64,000 nt of DNA from Saliniramus fredricksonii (GTDB lineage: Bacteria; Pseudomonadota; Alphaproteobacteria; Rhizobiales; Beijerinckiaceae). The position numbers were made by a program, and so were the translations under genes. Numbering within the stretch: the first letter of the stretch is position 1; each line of letters begins with the position of its first letter. This document shows, one piece after another, positions 25,589 through 34,924 of this stretch. Where the stretch lies: the NCBI RefSeq assembly GCF_900094735.1, contig NZ_FMBM01000001.1, forward strand, positions 1 to 64,000, given 5' to 3'. The notes below the pieces were generated by a model. That model was not told where the DNA came from and did not search any database. It saw nothing but the letters and a program-made list of their open reading frames with translations.

Positions 25589-27169
25589 TCAGACCGGCTG
25601 GCGGAAGACGAGCACGAAACAGGTCCCCCTGGTGCCGGCATCGTCCGCCTCCCCTTCTGCGGCCTCTCCCGTGCCCTGTTCCGGCTCTTCGAGGCGGATG
25701 ATGCCGCCATGAAGGCGCATGATCTCGGCGCAGATGGCGAGGCCGAGGCCGGTCCCGCCGGAGCGGGCGGAGCCCTCGAAGGGACGAAACAGGTTCTGGC
25801 GCGCGCGCGGCGGCAGGCCCGGGCCGGTATCGGCGAAGCGGATCTCGACCGCCGGCGCGCCCGCCTGCATCACGCGCCGGGCGCTCACGGTGAGACGCCG
25901 CGCTGGCGGTGGCGTCTTGCGCATGGCCTCGACGGCGTTGCGTGCGAGATTGACGAAGATCCTTGCCGTCTGCTCGCGATCGGCGACGAGCACCAGATCG
26001 GCGGGGATATCGACGGCGAGACGCACCGGCCCCTGCGCCTCGGCCCCACCCTGCGCATTGCCCGCCACGGCCTGATCCGGATCGTCCTCGGCAACGAGGC
26101 CCGGCAGATCGCCGAGTTCGCTGACGACCGGCGCGAGCGCGAAACGCACGGGGCGCGGCTCGGGCTCTTCCGCCTTGCCGAAGGCCATCGTCGCCTCGCT
26201 GAAATCGATGGCGCGCTGGAGCGTGTCGACGAGGCGCGGGGCGAATTTCTGCACCAGCGGATCGGAAGCGCTCGCCATCCGGTCGGAAAGGAGCTGCGCG
26301 GCAGTGAGCATGTTGCGCAGCTCGTGATTGATGCGCGAAACGCCGAGCCCGAGTTCGGCCAGACGCCGCTTGCGCGCCAGCGCCCGCTCCAGGGCCCGCT
26401 CCATCTGCTCGAGCGCCCGCTCGGCCACGCCGATCTCGTCAGCCCGCGACGAGGGTGCGATGATGCGCGCCCGGTCCTCCGGATCAGAGGCGAAACGGGT
26501 GAGATTGTCGGTGAGCCTGCGCACAGGCCGCACGATCACCCATTGCAGGGCCAGATAGACGAGCCCCGCCGTGATCACCGAGATGATCAGCGAGAGGATC
26601 AGGATATTGCGCGAGAAGCTCACCAGCGCCGCGCGCAGGGGCGCCTCGTCGATGACGATTTCGACGAAATCGACCGGGGCCACGGCCCGCATGCCCTCAG
26701 GCGCGTCCATCCCCGCCCCGACCACGCGCATCGGTTGCGCGTTTGGACGCATCAGCGTGGTGAAGGCAGCGCTGATGCCGGAGATCAGCCCCTGCTCGCG
26801 CAGATCGATCACCCGCCCTACCTCGCGCGGCATGTCGGCCACGGCGAGCAGGCGGCGCGTGCCGCCGCCGCGTACCGCGACCGTCATCGCCCCGACACCG
26901 CGCAGGAGATCGTCTTCGAGATCGCGCGAGAGCCCGTCGGCGGGGGCCGCGTCGAGAACGAGCGCGGCGATCTGTGCGGCGGTGAGCCGGTCGTTCAGCC
27001 AGTTACGCTGGAATTGTGCCACTGAGGGCACGTAGATCAGCACCTCGGCGAGCATGACGAAACCGATCGTCAGCCATAACAGCCGCGCCGAGAGGCCGAA
27101 GCGCGGCGGGTGCGGCGATCGCGATCCCGCATGCGCCCTGGTCGTCTCCTCCGGCGAGCCTGCATCCAT
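25589..27169 (-). CDS. membrane sensor histidine kinase
   Basis: A 526-residue kinase with transmembrane segments at about 28-50 and 187-210 around a periplasmic sensor, a HAMP-like linker (RPVRRLTDNLTRFASDPED), an H-box with His282 in INHELRNML and a HATPase domain (NLARNAVEAM, FADTGPGLPP, GGTGLGLAI). No response regulator gene is adjacent, so the partner is elsewhere. It follows the disulfide-oxidoreductase gene by 4 nt and is probably cotranscribed with it. The signal sensed cannot be deduced. Confidence 0.88.
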   Translation of the reverse strand: MDAGSPEETTRAHAGSRSPHPPRFGLSARLLWLTIGFVMLAEVLIYVPSVAQFQRNWLNDRLTAAQIAALVLDAAPADGLSRDLEDDLLRGVGAMTVAVRGGGTRRLLAVADMPREVGRVIDLREQGLISGISAAFTTLMRPNAQPMRVVGAGMDAPEGMRAVAPVDFVEIVIDEAPLRAALVSFSRNILILSLIISVITAGLVYLALQWVIVRPVRRLTDNLTRFASDPEDRARIIAPSSRADEIGVAERALEQMERALERALARKRRLAELGLGVSRINHELRNMLTAAQLLSDRMASASDPLVQKFAPRLVDTLQRAIDFSEATMAFGKAEEPEPRPVRFALAPVVSELGDLPGLVAEDDPDQAVAGNAQGGAEAQGPVRLAVDIPADLVLVADREQTARIFVNLARNAVEAMRKTPPPARRLTVSARRVMQAGAPAVEIRFADTGPGLPPRARQNLFRPFEGSARSGGTGLGLAICAEIMRLHGGIIRLEEPEQGTGEAAEGEADDAGTRGTCFVLVFRQPV

Positions 27170-27173
27170 GCGC

Positions 27174-28718
27174 TTATCCGAACACCCGCAGGAAGCGGAT
27201 CAGCCGGCGTACGCTCGGCATCCGCGCTGACGGTTTGAGGAATTCCACCGCCGCACGTTTCGAGATCTCCGAGAGTGTCGGATAGGCCATGACCAAACCC
27301 GCGATATCCTGCACCTTCATTTTCTTCGTCACGGCAAGCGTCCACAATGCAATCAGTTCCCCGGCCTGAGGCGCGGCAATCGCTGCGCCGAGCACCAGCC
27401 CCTTGTGACTCGTGATCACCTTCACATGCCCCGCCTCGCGCCGCTCCGCCCGCGCGCGGTCGTTCTCGGCCACGGGAAAGCGCAACACGCGGATGCGCCC
27501 CTTGTGCAGCTTGCGCGCCTCTTCCTCGCCCAGACCCACGGCGGCGAGCTCCGGATCCGTATAGGTCACGCGCGGGATGATGGCGTTATCGAGCTTGACG
27601 CGCAAACGGAAAAGCGCCGAGCGGATGACAAGCCCGGCATGCTGGTTGGCCGCATGGGTGAAGCGATAGCCGCCGGTGGCACCACCGGCGCAATCCCCAA
27701 TTGCGTAGACGCGCCGGTTCGACGTGCGCAGGCCCTGATCGACGGCAATGCCGGATGAATCATGCCGGATACCCGCCGCATCGAGGCCGAGACCGTCGAG
27801 AACGGGTTTGCGCCCGGTGGCGACGAGGAGATGGGTGCCTTCCAGCACGGTCTCGCCGGCGTCACCGCCCCCCGCGAGCGTGATGCGCACCGCGCCGTCC
27901 TCACCCGAGACGGCGGTGACCTTCGCGTTCGCATGGAAGGCGACGCCCTCGCGTCGCAATTGCGCTTCCACCACTTCCGCGAGTTCGCGCTCCTCGCGCG
28001 CGAGGATATCCTGCGCCTCGACCACGCTGACCCGCGCGCCCAGCCGGGCATGGGCCTGGGCGAGTTCGAGCCCGATCGGGCCGCCGCCGATCACGATGAG
28101 ATGGCCGGGCCGCGCGGTGAGATCGAAGATCGTCTCGTTGGTATGATGGGGCGTCTCGGCAAGCCCTGGAATCGGCGGGATCGCGGGACGCGCCCCGGTG
28201 GCGATGACGAAGCGGCGTGCCCGGATCACGGCATCGCCGGCCTCCACCATGTCACGCCCGGTGAAACGGGCCGATTCGCGCAAGACCGTGACCCCCATCG
28301 CCTCGAAACGCTCCTGCGAATCGGTGGGCGCGATCCCGGCGATGACGTCGCGGATATGGTCGCGCAGGGCGGTGTAATCGACCTGCGGCTCCTGCGCCGT
28401 GATGCCGAAGGCGGCGGCCTCGCGCATGGCATGGGCGCGCTCGCCGGCCGCAATCAGCGATTTCGAGGGCACGCAACCGGCATTGAGGCAATCACCGCCC
28501 ATCGCACCGCGCTCGACCAGCACCACCGGCACGCCGAAGGAAGCTGCGATCGCCGCGACGGAAAGCCCGCCGGAACCGGCGCCGATGACACACAGATCCG
28601 TCCGGATCTCGCGCTTCCTTCCCCCGGTCGCCGGAGCCGCCGCATCCCCGCCGGGCTGCATCGTCACTGCCTGCGGCCTGGTCGCCGTCTCCTTCGCCGT
28701 CGCCTGATCATCGGCCAT
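27174..28718 (-). CDS. pyridine nucleotide-disulfide oxidoreductase (mercuric reductase/LPD-like)
   Basis: A 514-residue flavoprotein with FAD motif CVIGAGSGGLSVAA (about 43-56), redox-active pair Cys77 and Cys82 (GGDCLNAGCVPSKS), NAD motif VIGGGPIGLELAQAHARLG and the dimerisation domain. The C-terminal block reads AYPTLSE, so the catalytic His of lipoamide dehydrogenases (HPTLSE) is replaced, and there is no heavy-metal domain or C-terminal Cys pair. It is therefore neither a classical LPD nor a classical MerA; the substrate is unknown. The N-terminal 37 residues are an extension of low complexity. Confidence 0.85.
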   Translation of the reverse strand: MADDQATAKETATRPQAVTMQPGGDAAAPATGGRKREIRTDLCVIGAGSGGLSVAAIAASFGVPVVLVERGAMGGDCLNAGCVPSKSLIAAGERAHAMREAAAFGITAQEPQVDYTALRDHIRDVIAGIAPTDSQERFEAMGVTVLRESARFTGRDMVEAGDAVIRARRFVIATGARPAIPPIPGLAETPHHTNETIFDLTARPGHLIVIGGGPIGLELAQAHARLGARVSVVEAQDILAREERELAEVVEAQLRREGVAFHANAKVTAVSGEDGAVRITLAGGGDAGETVLEGTHLLVATGRKPVLDGLGLDAAGIRHDSSGIAVDQGLRTSNRRVYAIGDCAGGATGGYRFTHAANQHAGLVIRSALFRLRVKLDNAIIPRVTYTDPELAAVGLGEEEARKLHKGRIRVLRFPVAENDRARAERREAGHVKVITSHKGLVLGAAIAAPQAGELIALWTLAVTKKMKVQDIAGLVMAYPTLSEISKRAAVEFLKPSARMPSVRRLIRFLRVFG

Positions 28719-29301
28719 GAATCACCTCACTGCATTGGAATAGGGCCGCAAAACTGCGGCAGCGACAAGGGTTTCGCTTAAACGGGCAGACTCGTTTCGT
28801 CGAGACACGCCATTGTGAGCGCGCGCTCACGACGGGATCGGAGAGCGGCAGAGCCAGGGTCACCTGCGGAACGCAAGCGCATAGCAAAAGCGTCCTGCCG
28901 CCTTTTTGGGCGGTTGAATGGAACTTGCCGTGCGCACGGGTTGCTTCTGCCCAAGTTATTATCACGAATCGCGGCATCGCGCTTGACCTGAGGACGATTT
29001 GGCTTTGCAATTGCGCTGCCTGCATCATGCTGCTCCGCCTGCACGATCCGCGGCTTTCCGCTAGGGAACTGCCCCCCTTCCCCAGCGGCATTCCGTGCGT
29101 AACGGCTTAGCGGCTGATCATCCGGCTGTCGCCGGAAAGGCAGGTGTGCAAGCACCGCGCAATATCCGCTTTGCCGTCATGTCCGAGCCGCAACCGTCGT
29201 CATCATCCGCCTGTCCCGATCACCGGATCGCGCATTGCGCGCCGCCGCGAACCGAAACCGAACCAGCCGTCACCGAACCAGCCATCGAGGAGACCGTCAC
29301 G
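28719..29301. other. divergent intergenic region
   Basis: No convincing gene. A weak promoter-like pair TTGACC (28983-28988) and TGCAAT (29006-29011), 17 bp apart, points towards the transporter operon. No thiamine-type riboswitch core is visible. Confidence 0.3.
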
Positions 29302-30384
29302 ATGCCCCACCTGCCCGCACCTGCACTGCGTTCGCTCACACGCCGTTTGCTGCTCTCCACCTTCGCTGCCGGCCTGGCCGTGACGGCGGGGATCGGCGGG
29401 CTCGTGGCGGGCTCCACCGCCGCCGAGGCGCAGACGCCGATCCGCTTCACGCTGGACTGGCGCTTCGAGGGGCCCTCCGCACCCTTCCTCGCCGCGATCG
29501 AGAAGGGCTATTTCGCCGAGGAAGGCCTCGAGGTCACCATCGATTCCGGCGCCGGATCGCTGGAATCGATCCCGCGCGTCGCGACCGGCCCCTATGATAT
29601 GGGTTTCGGCGACATCAACTCGCTGATCCGCTTCCGCGACCAGAATCCGGAAGTCGGCGTCAAGGCCGTGATGATGGTCTATAACCGCCCGCCCTTCGCC
29701 ATTGTCGGGCGTGCCAGCCGCGGCATCAGCGAGGATATCGAGAGCCTGCGCGGCAAGCGCTTCGGCGCCCCGGCCCCCGATGCCGCCTTCGCGCAATGGC
29801 CGATCTTCAGCGACGTCAACGATATCGACGCGGAAGAATGGGAGATGACCTTCGAAAATGTCGGCTTCCCGGTGCGTGAGCCGATGCTCGCCCAGGGCGA
29901 GGTCGATGCGGTGTTCGGCTTCGCCATGTCCTCGGCCATCAACCTGGCCGCGCGCGGCGTGCCGATGGACGATATCGTGGTGCTCAACATGGGTGATTAC
30001 GGCGTCGAACTCTACGGCAACGTGATCATGGCGAGCCCGGAGCTGATGGAGGAGAACCCGGAGGCGATCGAGGGTTTCCTGCGCGCCTTCATCAAGGGGC
30101 TGCGTGACGTCATCGACAACCCGGACGAGGGCGCCGGTTTCGTGGTGCAATACAACGACGTCGCCCGTCGCGATGTCGAGCGTGACCGCCTGGAAATGAC
30201 GATCGAGAACAACATCATCACCGACGAGGTTCGCGAGAACGGCTTCGGCGGGGTCGATGCGGAGCGCTTTGCCGTGGCTCTGGACCAGATCGGTCTGACC
30301 TTCGAATTTACCGACAAGCCGGAGCTGGAAGACATCTTCACCGATGAGTTCCTGCCGCCGCTGGAAGAGCGCCGGTTCGACTGA
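29302..30384 (+). CDS. NitT/TauT-type ABC transporter substrate-binding protein
   Basis: A 360-residue NMT1/SsuA-like binding protein (FTLDWRFEGPSAPFLAAIEK, GYFAEEGLEVTIDSGAGS). It has an export signal with a twin-arginine-like start (LTRRLLLSTFAAGLAV) and likely cleavage near AEAQ. The start at 29302 follows GAGGAGA at a suitable distance; an in-frame start at 29095 would bury the signal. Family members bind nitrate, taurine, sulfonates or pyrimidine precursors. The first gene of a three-gene importer, followed by a strong hairpin. Confidence 0.88.
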   Translation: MPHLPAPALRSLTRRLLLSTFAAGLAVTAGIGGLVAGSTAAEAQTPIRFTLDWRFEGPSAPFLAAIEKGYFAEEGLEVTIDSGAGSLESIPRVATGPYDMGFGDINSLIRFRDQNPEVGVKAVMMVYNRPPFAIVGRASRGISEDIESLRGKRFGAPAPDAAFAQWPIFSDVNDIDAEEWEMTFENVGFPVREPMLAQGEVDAVFGFAMSSAINLAARGVPMDDIVVLNMGDYGVELYGNVIMASPELMEENPEAIEGFLRAFIKGLRDVIDNPDEGAGFVVQYNDVARRDVERDRLEMTIENNIITDEVRENGFGGVDAERFAVALDQIGLTFEFTDKPELEDIFTDEFLPPLEERRFD

Positions 30385-30435
30385 AAACCGGCCCTGTCGG
30401 CCGCGCCGCAAGCGCCGCCGACCCAGCCCTCCCCT

Positions 30436-30459
30436 CCCCCGGGTATCTCTGCCCGGGGG
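30436..30459 (+). promoter_or_regulatory. strong intercistronic hairpin
   Basis: CCCCCGGG and CCCGGGGG form an 8-bp perfect stem with an 8-nt loop between the binding-protein gene and the ATPase gene, without a T tract. Such hairpins often protect the upstream message and so raise binding-protein levels over the membrane components. Confidence 0.5.
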
Positions 30460-30482
30460 CGCCTCCCGCCCGGAGCCCCACC

Positions 30483-31274
30483 TTGACCGCCTTCGTCGAT
30501 ATCCATGACGTCACCCATATCTATGCCGGGTCCGAGGACGGGCAGCCGGCCGTCGAGGGAATGACCATCAAGGTCCGCGAGGGCGAGTTCACCGCCATCG
30601 TCGGTCCCTCGGGCTGTGGCAAATCCACGGTGATGAAGCTCGCCACCGGCCTGCAGTTTCCGGCGAAGGGCACCATCATCGTCGATGGCAAGCAGGTGAC
30701 CGCGCCGGTCAAGCTCGCCGGCATGGCCTTCCAGAATCCGGTGATGCTGCCCTGGCGCACCACCTTGAAGAACCTGCTCCTGCCACTCGAGATCGTGCAG
30801 CCGCATCGCGGACGCCTGCGCAGCCATCGCAAGGAATACGAGGCCCGCGCCGAGGCGCTGCTCGCCCAGGTCGGGCTCGCCGGGCAGGGCTCGAAATTCC
30901 CCTGGCAGCTTTCCGGCGGCATGCAGCAGCGCGCCTCGCTCTGCCGCGCGCTGATCCACGAGCCCAAGCTCTTGATGCTCGACGAGCCCTTCGGTGCGCT
31001 CGACGCCTTCACGCGCGAGGAACTCTGGGGCATCATCCGGGACCTGCACGCCGCCCAGCGCTTCACCGTGATTCTCGTCACCCATGATCTGCGCGAAGCG
31101 GTGTTCCTGGCCGATCGGGTCTTCTGCATGAGCGCCCGGCCCGGGCGGATCATCGCCGAGCGCGAGATCGACCTGCCGCGACCGCGCGACATCGAAATCA
31201 CCTATACCCAGAAATTCATCGACATCGTCCACGAGCTGCGCAGTCATATCAAGACTGCGCGCGAGGCGGCCTGA
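30483..31274 (+). CDS. NitT/TauT-type ABC transporter ATPase
   Basis: A 263-residue ABC ATPase of the SsuB/TauB class: Walker A GPSGCGKST, Q loop FQNPVMLPWR, signature LSGGMQQR, Walker B LLMLDEPFGALD and H loop VTHD. It starts with TTG at 30483, the only start giving the full domain with a nearby CGGAG site. It energises the importer encoded with its neighbours; its end is 17 nt from the permease gene. Confidence 0.92.
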   Translation: MTAFVDIHDVTHIYAGSEDGQPAVEGMTIKVREGEFTAIVGPSGCGKSTVMKLATGLQFPAKGTIIVDGKQVTAPVKLAGMAFQNPVMLPWRTTLKNLLLPLEIVQPHRGRLRSHRKEYEARAEALLAQVGLAGQGSKFPWQLSGGMQQRASLCRALIHEPKLLMLDEPFGALDAFTREELWGIIRDLHAAQRFTVILVTHDLREAVFLADRVFCMSARPGRIIAEREIDLPRPRDIEITYTQKFIDIVHELRSHIKTAREAA

Positions 31275-31291
31275 TCGGGAGAGCGCGGATC

Positions 31292-32071
31292 ATGGCCGCC
31301 AGACGCACACGCACCACCCTCATCCTCGCCCCCTGGATCTTCACCCTCGGCTTCTTCGTCGTCTGGGAGTTCGTGGTGCGGGCCTTTGGCATATCGAGTT
31401 TCGTGCTGCCAGCGCCGACGCTGATCGCCGATTCGATCTATCAGTATCAGAGCCAGCTCCTGCATCATTCCTTCCACACCGCCTGGATGACGCTTGCCGG
31501 ATTCGGGCTTGCGGTGGTGTTCGGCCTGTTGCTCGGCATGGCGCTCGGCGCCTCGCGGATCGTGCATGCGGGGACCTACCCGCTGCTGGTCGGCTTCAAC
31601 GCCATTCCAAAGGTCGCCGTGGTGCCGATCCTGGTGATCTGGTTCGGTGTGGGCTGGCTGCCGCCGGTGCTCACCGCCTTTCTGATCTCCTTCTTTCCCA
31701 TCGTGGTGAACGTCGCCACCGGCCTCGCCACGATCGAGCCGGAGACCGAGGACGTGCTGCGCGCGCTCGGCGCTTCCAAGCGCGACATCATCGTCAAGGT
31801 CGGGATTCCACGCGCGATGCCGTATTTCTTCGGCTCGCTCAAGGTCGCGATCACCCTCGCCTATGTCGGCTCGGTGATCGCCGAGTACAACGCTTCGAAT
31901 GTCGGGGTCGGCAATCTGATGGCCCGCGCCAGCGCCGATTTCAACGTGCCGCTCCTGTGGGCCGCGCTGATCGCGCTCGCCGTGCTCGGCGTGATCATGT
32001 ATGCCGCCACCGCCCTCGTCGAGAAGCGCATGACCGGCTGGGCCCAGCGCTCGCAATTCGCGGCGCAGTAA
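31292..32071 (+). CDS. NitT/TauT-type ABC transporter permease
   Basis: A 259-residue integral membrane permease with about six hydrophobic segments. The BPD-transporter EAA-like loop is visible around RALGASKRDIIVKVGIPRAM. It completes the importer; substrate unassigned. It is convergent with the nucleotidyltransferase gene, only 6 nt away. Confidence 0.9.
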   Translation: MAARRTRTTLILAPWIFTLGFFVVWEFVVRAFGISSFVLPAPTLIADSIYQYQSQLLHHSFHTAWMTLAGFGLAVVFGLLLGMALGASRIVHAGTYPLLVGFNAIPKVAVVPILVIWFGVGWLPPVLTAFLISFFPIVVNVATGLATIEPETEDVLRALGASKRDIIVKVGIPRAMPYFFGSLKVAITLAYVGSVIAEYNASNVGVGNLMARASADFNVPLLWAALIALAVLGVIMYAATALVEKRMTGWAQRSQFAAQ

Positions 32072-32077
32072 AGCGGT

Positions 32078-32839
32078 TCAGCACGCTTTCGCGATCTGCG
32101 CCTCGGCTTCGGCAATCGCATCAGGCGTGCCGACATGCAGCCATGTGCCGTCGAGGCGCAGGCCGTAGAGGCGACCGGCGGCAATGGCGCGGTCGAAGAG
32201 CAGGTTGAGCGAGAAGGCGCCGTCGGGCGTATCGGCGAAGAGCCCGGCATGGAAAATCCCCGCGCCGGCATAGACGAAGGGCGCCTGCGGCTCGTCCCCA
32301 CGGCGCGCCAGGCGTCCTGTCTCATCCATCATGAAATCCCCGCGCCCGTCATAGCCCACAGCCGCGTCGATTGGCGCGAGCAAGAGCAGCATGTCCATGC
32401 GCGCCGGATCATGCGCCGCGATCAGCCGGCCCAGATTGGACTGCGCCCCCTCGATCCACAGCGTATCGGCATTCATCGCCAGAAACGGTGCCTCGCCCAG
32501 AAGCGGCAGGGCGCGGCGGATGCCGCCGCCGGTTTCCAGCAACGCATCGCGCTCATCCGACAAGGTGATGGCGGGCGCGCCGTTGCGGGCCGCGAGATGC
32601 GCCGCGATCCGGTCGGCGAGGTGATGCATGTTGACGACGGCGCGCGTGATGCCCACCTGCGCCAGGCGATCGAGGGCATGGTCGAGCATGGTCCGCCCGC
32701 CGACGCGTATGAGAGGCTTGGGGAGGGTGTCGGTGATGGGACGCATGCGCGTGCCGAGCCCGGCGGCCAGCACCATGCCGGTTTCGATCGCCGCCGGCGC
32801 CGCTTCGTCTGCTGCCGTCATCCCCTCACCATCTTGCAC
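32078..32839 (-). CDS. murU: MurU-like sugar-phosphate nucleotidyltransferase
   Basis: A nucleotidyltransferase of about 253 residues with the signature MVLAAGLGTRMRPITDTLPKP and the metal-binding NADTLW. It is closest to N-acetylmuramate 1-phosphate uridylyltransferase of the anhydro-MurNAc recycling route, which feeds peptidoglycan precursors; usual partners such as amgK are not in view. A GTG start at 32839 or the ATG at 32821 are both possible. A mannose-1-phosphate guanylyltransferase-like role cannot be excluded. Confidence 0.75.
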   Translation of the reverse strand: MQDGEGMTAADEAAPAAIETGMVLAAGLGTRMRPITDTLPKPLIRVGGRTMLDHALDRLAQVGITRAVVNMHHLADRIAAHLAARNGAPAITLSDERDALLETGGGIRRALPLLGEAPFLAMNADTLWIEGAQSNLGRLIAAHDPARMDMLLLLAPIDAAVGYDGRGDFMMDETGRLARRGDEPQAPFVYAGAGIFHAGLFADTPDGAFSLNLLFDRAIAAGRLYGLRLDGTWLHVGTPDAIAEAEAQIAKAC

Positions 32840-32926
32840 GGATCAACCCCGGATCCGTGATAACCGGCGCCGCGCGCCCTGTCATCCCCGGTCGGGCCGG
32901 AGATGCAGCGGCGCGCGGGAATCGCA

Positions 32927-34279
32927 TCACGCGACGTCGCGGATCAGGCGACCCAGCTTGTCGATGATCTCGTCGATATGCTTGTCCTCGGCGATCAGCG
33001 GGGGCGCCACGGCGATCGTATCCATGGCCGTTCGCAGCATCAGCCCGTAATCGTGGAAGCCCTTCTCGATCGCCGCATAGCCGCGCTTGCCCGGCCCATG
33101 CTCATTCGGCGCGAGATCGACGGCACCGACCAGGCCGAGCGTGCGGATATCGACCACGTTGGGCAGGCCCTTGAGCGACATCATCGCATCCGCCCAGCGC
33201 GCCTCGATCGCACGCGTGCGCTCGAACAGGTTTTCGCGCTGGTAGATATCCAGCGTCGCGATCGTCGCGGCGCAGGCCAGCGGGTGCCCGGAATAGGTAT
33301 AGCCGTGGAACAGCTCGACGACATTGTCCGGGCCGCTCATGAAGGCGTCGTAGATGTGCTTGCGGCAGATCACCCCGCCCATTGGCACGGTGCCGGAATT
33401 CACCGCCTTGGCGAAGGTGATCATGTCGGGCACGACGCCGTAACGCTCGGCGGCGAAGGCGTAGCCGAGGCGTCCGAAGCCGGTGATCACCTCGTCGAAG
33501 ACGAGCAGGATATCGTGCTTGTCGCAAATTTCGCGCAGGCGCTTGAGATAGCCCTTGGGCGGGGGCAGCGCCCCGGTCGAGCCGGCCATCGGCTCGACGA
33601 TCACGGCAGCGATGGTCGAGGCATCGTGCAGGGCGACGATGCGCTCCAGATCATCCGCGAGATGCGCGCCCCATTCGGGCTCGCCCTTCGAGTAGGCCTG
33701 GTGCTCACGGTTATAGGTATGGGGCAGGTGATCGGCACCGGCGAGCAGCGAGCCGAAGAATTTGCGGTTGTTGACGATGCCGCCCACGGTGATGCCGCCG
33801 AAGCCCACCCCGTGATAACCGCGTTCGCGCCCGATCAGCCGCGTCTTCTGCCCCTGCCCCTTCACGTTCCAGTAGGCCAGTGCGATCTTCAGCGCCGTGT
33901 CGGCAGCCTCCGAGCCAGAATTGCAGAAGAAGACGTGATCGAGATCCGCCGGGGCGAGTTGTGCGATGCGCGAGGCCGCCGTGAAGGCGAGCGGATGGCC
34001 GTACTGGAAACCCGGGGCGAAGTCGAGCTCCTGGGCCTGTGTCTGTATGGCGGAGACGATCTCATCGCGATTATGGCCGGCATTGCAGCACCACAGGCCG
34101 GAAGTGCCGTCGATCACCGGCTTGCCCTCGGGCGTGTAGTAATACATGTCCTTGGCGCGCGAGACCATGCGCGGATTGGTCTTGAAGGACTTGTTCGCCG
34201 TGAAGGGCAACCACCACGAATCGAGATCGTTGGGCTGCTGGATATCGTTTGCGGCACGCAATGCGCTGGAACCTGCCAT
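32927..34279 (-). CDS. class III omega-aminotransferase (beta-alanine/taurine-pyruvate type)
   Basis: A 450-residue PLP aminotransferase starting MAGSSALRAANDIQQPNDLD with WWLPFTANKSFK. Family features are VFFCNSGSEAADTALKIA, LLVFDEVITGFGRLG and the PLP Lys in ITFAKAVNSGTVPMGG. The sequence is that of omega-amino acid:pyruvate aminotransferases. With a TauT-type importer nearby, beta-alanine or taurine catabolism is possible, but the genes are not in one operon. The start at 34279 has a GGAGG site. Confidence 0.87.
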   Translation of the reverse strand: MAGSSALRAANDIQQPNDLDSWWLPFTANKSFKTNPRMVSRAKDMYYYTPEGKPVIDGTSGLWCCNAGHNRDEIVSAIQTQAQELDFAPGFQYGHPLAFTAASRIAQLAPADLDHVFFCNSGSEAADTALKIALAYWNVKGQGQKTRLIGRERGYHGVGFGGITVGGIVNNRKFFGSLLAGADHLPHTYNREHQAYSKGEPEWGAHLADDLERIVALHDASTIAAVIVEPMAGSTGALPPPKGYLKRLREICDKHDILLVFDEVITGFGRLGYAFAAERYGVVPDMITFAKAVNSGTVPMGGVICRKHIYDAFMSGPDNVVELFHGYTYSGHPLACAATIATLDIYQRENLFERTRAIEARWADAMMSLKGLPNVVDIRTLGLVGAVDLAPNEHGPGKRGYAAIEKGFHDYGLMLRTAMDTIAVAPPLIAEDKHIDEIIDKLGRLIRDVA

Positions 34280-34924
34280 CTCTCGTCCTCCGGATACGGG
34301 GCTGCGCCGGCACCGCCACAAGGCGCCGGCGGGAAGGACCCTGCGCGCGCTCATCGACGACACCCATTCTGGTATCCAGTCTAGCAGGCGGGCCGGAAAC
34401 GGCCAAAGGCGGAAAGCCGCAGATGACTTTGCGCGGAGTGCTGCGCAATCACGGTGGGCGGCACTGGATCACGCCACAGATTTCGTACGCGCCCCGATGG
34501 CAGAACAGCGGCCAGGGCGTTGCATTGCAATGATCTCGTGCATCCGGACCGACTGCGCTGCCAGCTCGCGGCGCGCGCACATTCAGCGAAATCAGCCGTA
34601 CCTTGTAACGCAGATAAACCTGTATTGATAGGCTAGCATTCGATTATTTTGCCGCTAGGCTGCAATTGTCGCGGATGTGCTATGCAGCGCGATGTGATTT
34701 CACTCCTTCTTCTGGGAGTGCACCTCCGTGTGCGCCGTACCGGCGCTGCTCGCCTGATTGCCGATATGGGTAGCGAGCGCGGGGGGTTCAGCGATTCGTG
34801 CGGGCGCCGCCCGCGATCCGGATTTCGCGTCGCCTCCCTCAAGAGGGAGCAGTGGCGCGCCTTTTCGTCAGACGCTGCATGCGCGCTCATGGCGCGGTGC
34901 CGTGGTCAAAACGAGGAACAGAGA
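34280..34924 (+). promoter_or_regulatory. long structured leader upstream of the betaine-synthesis gene
   Basis: 645 nt without a convincing gene. The part before the methyltransferase holds several stems: CACTCC/GGAGTG (34701-34706/34715-34720), GCTCGC/GCGAGC around 34750-34775, and CCTCCCT/AGGGAG around 34831-34850. No known SAM, SAH or glycine riboswitch core is recognisable. GC-rich DNA forms such stems easily. Confidence 0.3.

Noticed and set aside
26000-27025. Long open frames opposite the histidine kinase and many other genes
   Set aside because: They are antisense shadows typical of GC-rich DNA, with Arg/His/Asp-rich low-complexity translations and no family motifs.
28719-29301. TPP riboswitch before the NMT1-like transporter
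   Set aside because: The conserved CUGAGA and ACCUGA elements are absent, so a thiamine-precursor role is not supported.
34280-34924. SAM, SAH or glycine riboswitch before the methyltransferase
   Set aside because: Stems exist, but none of the conserved core sequences of these riboswitches could be found by eye.
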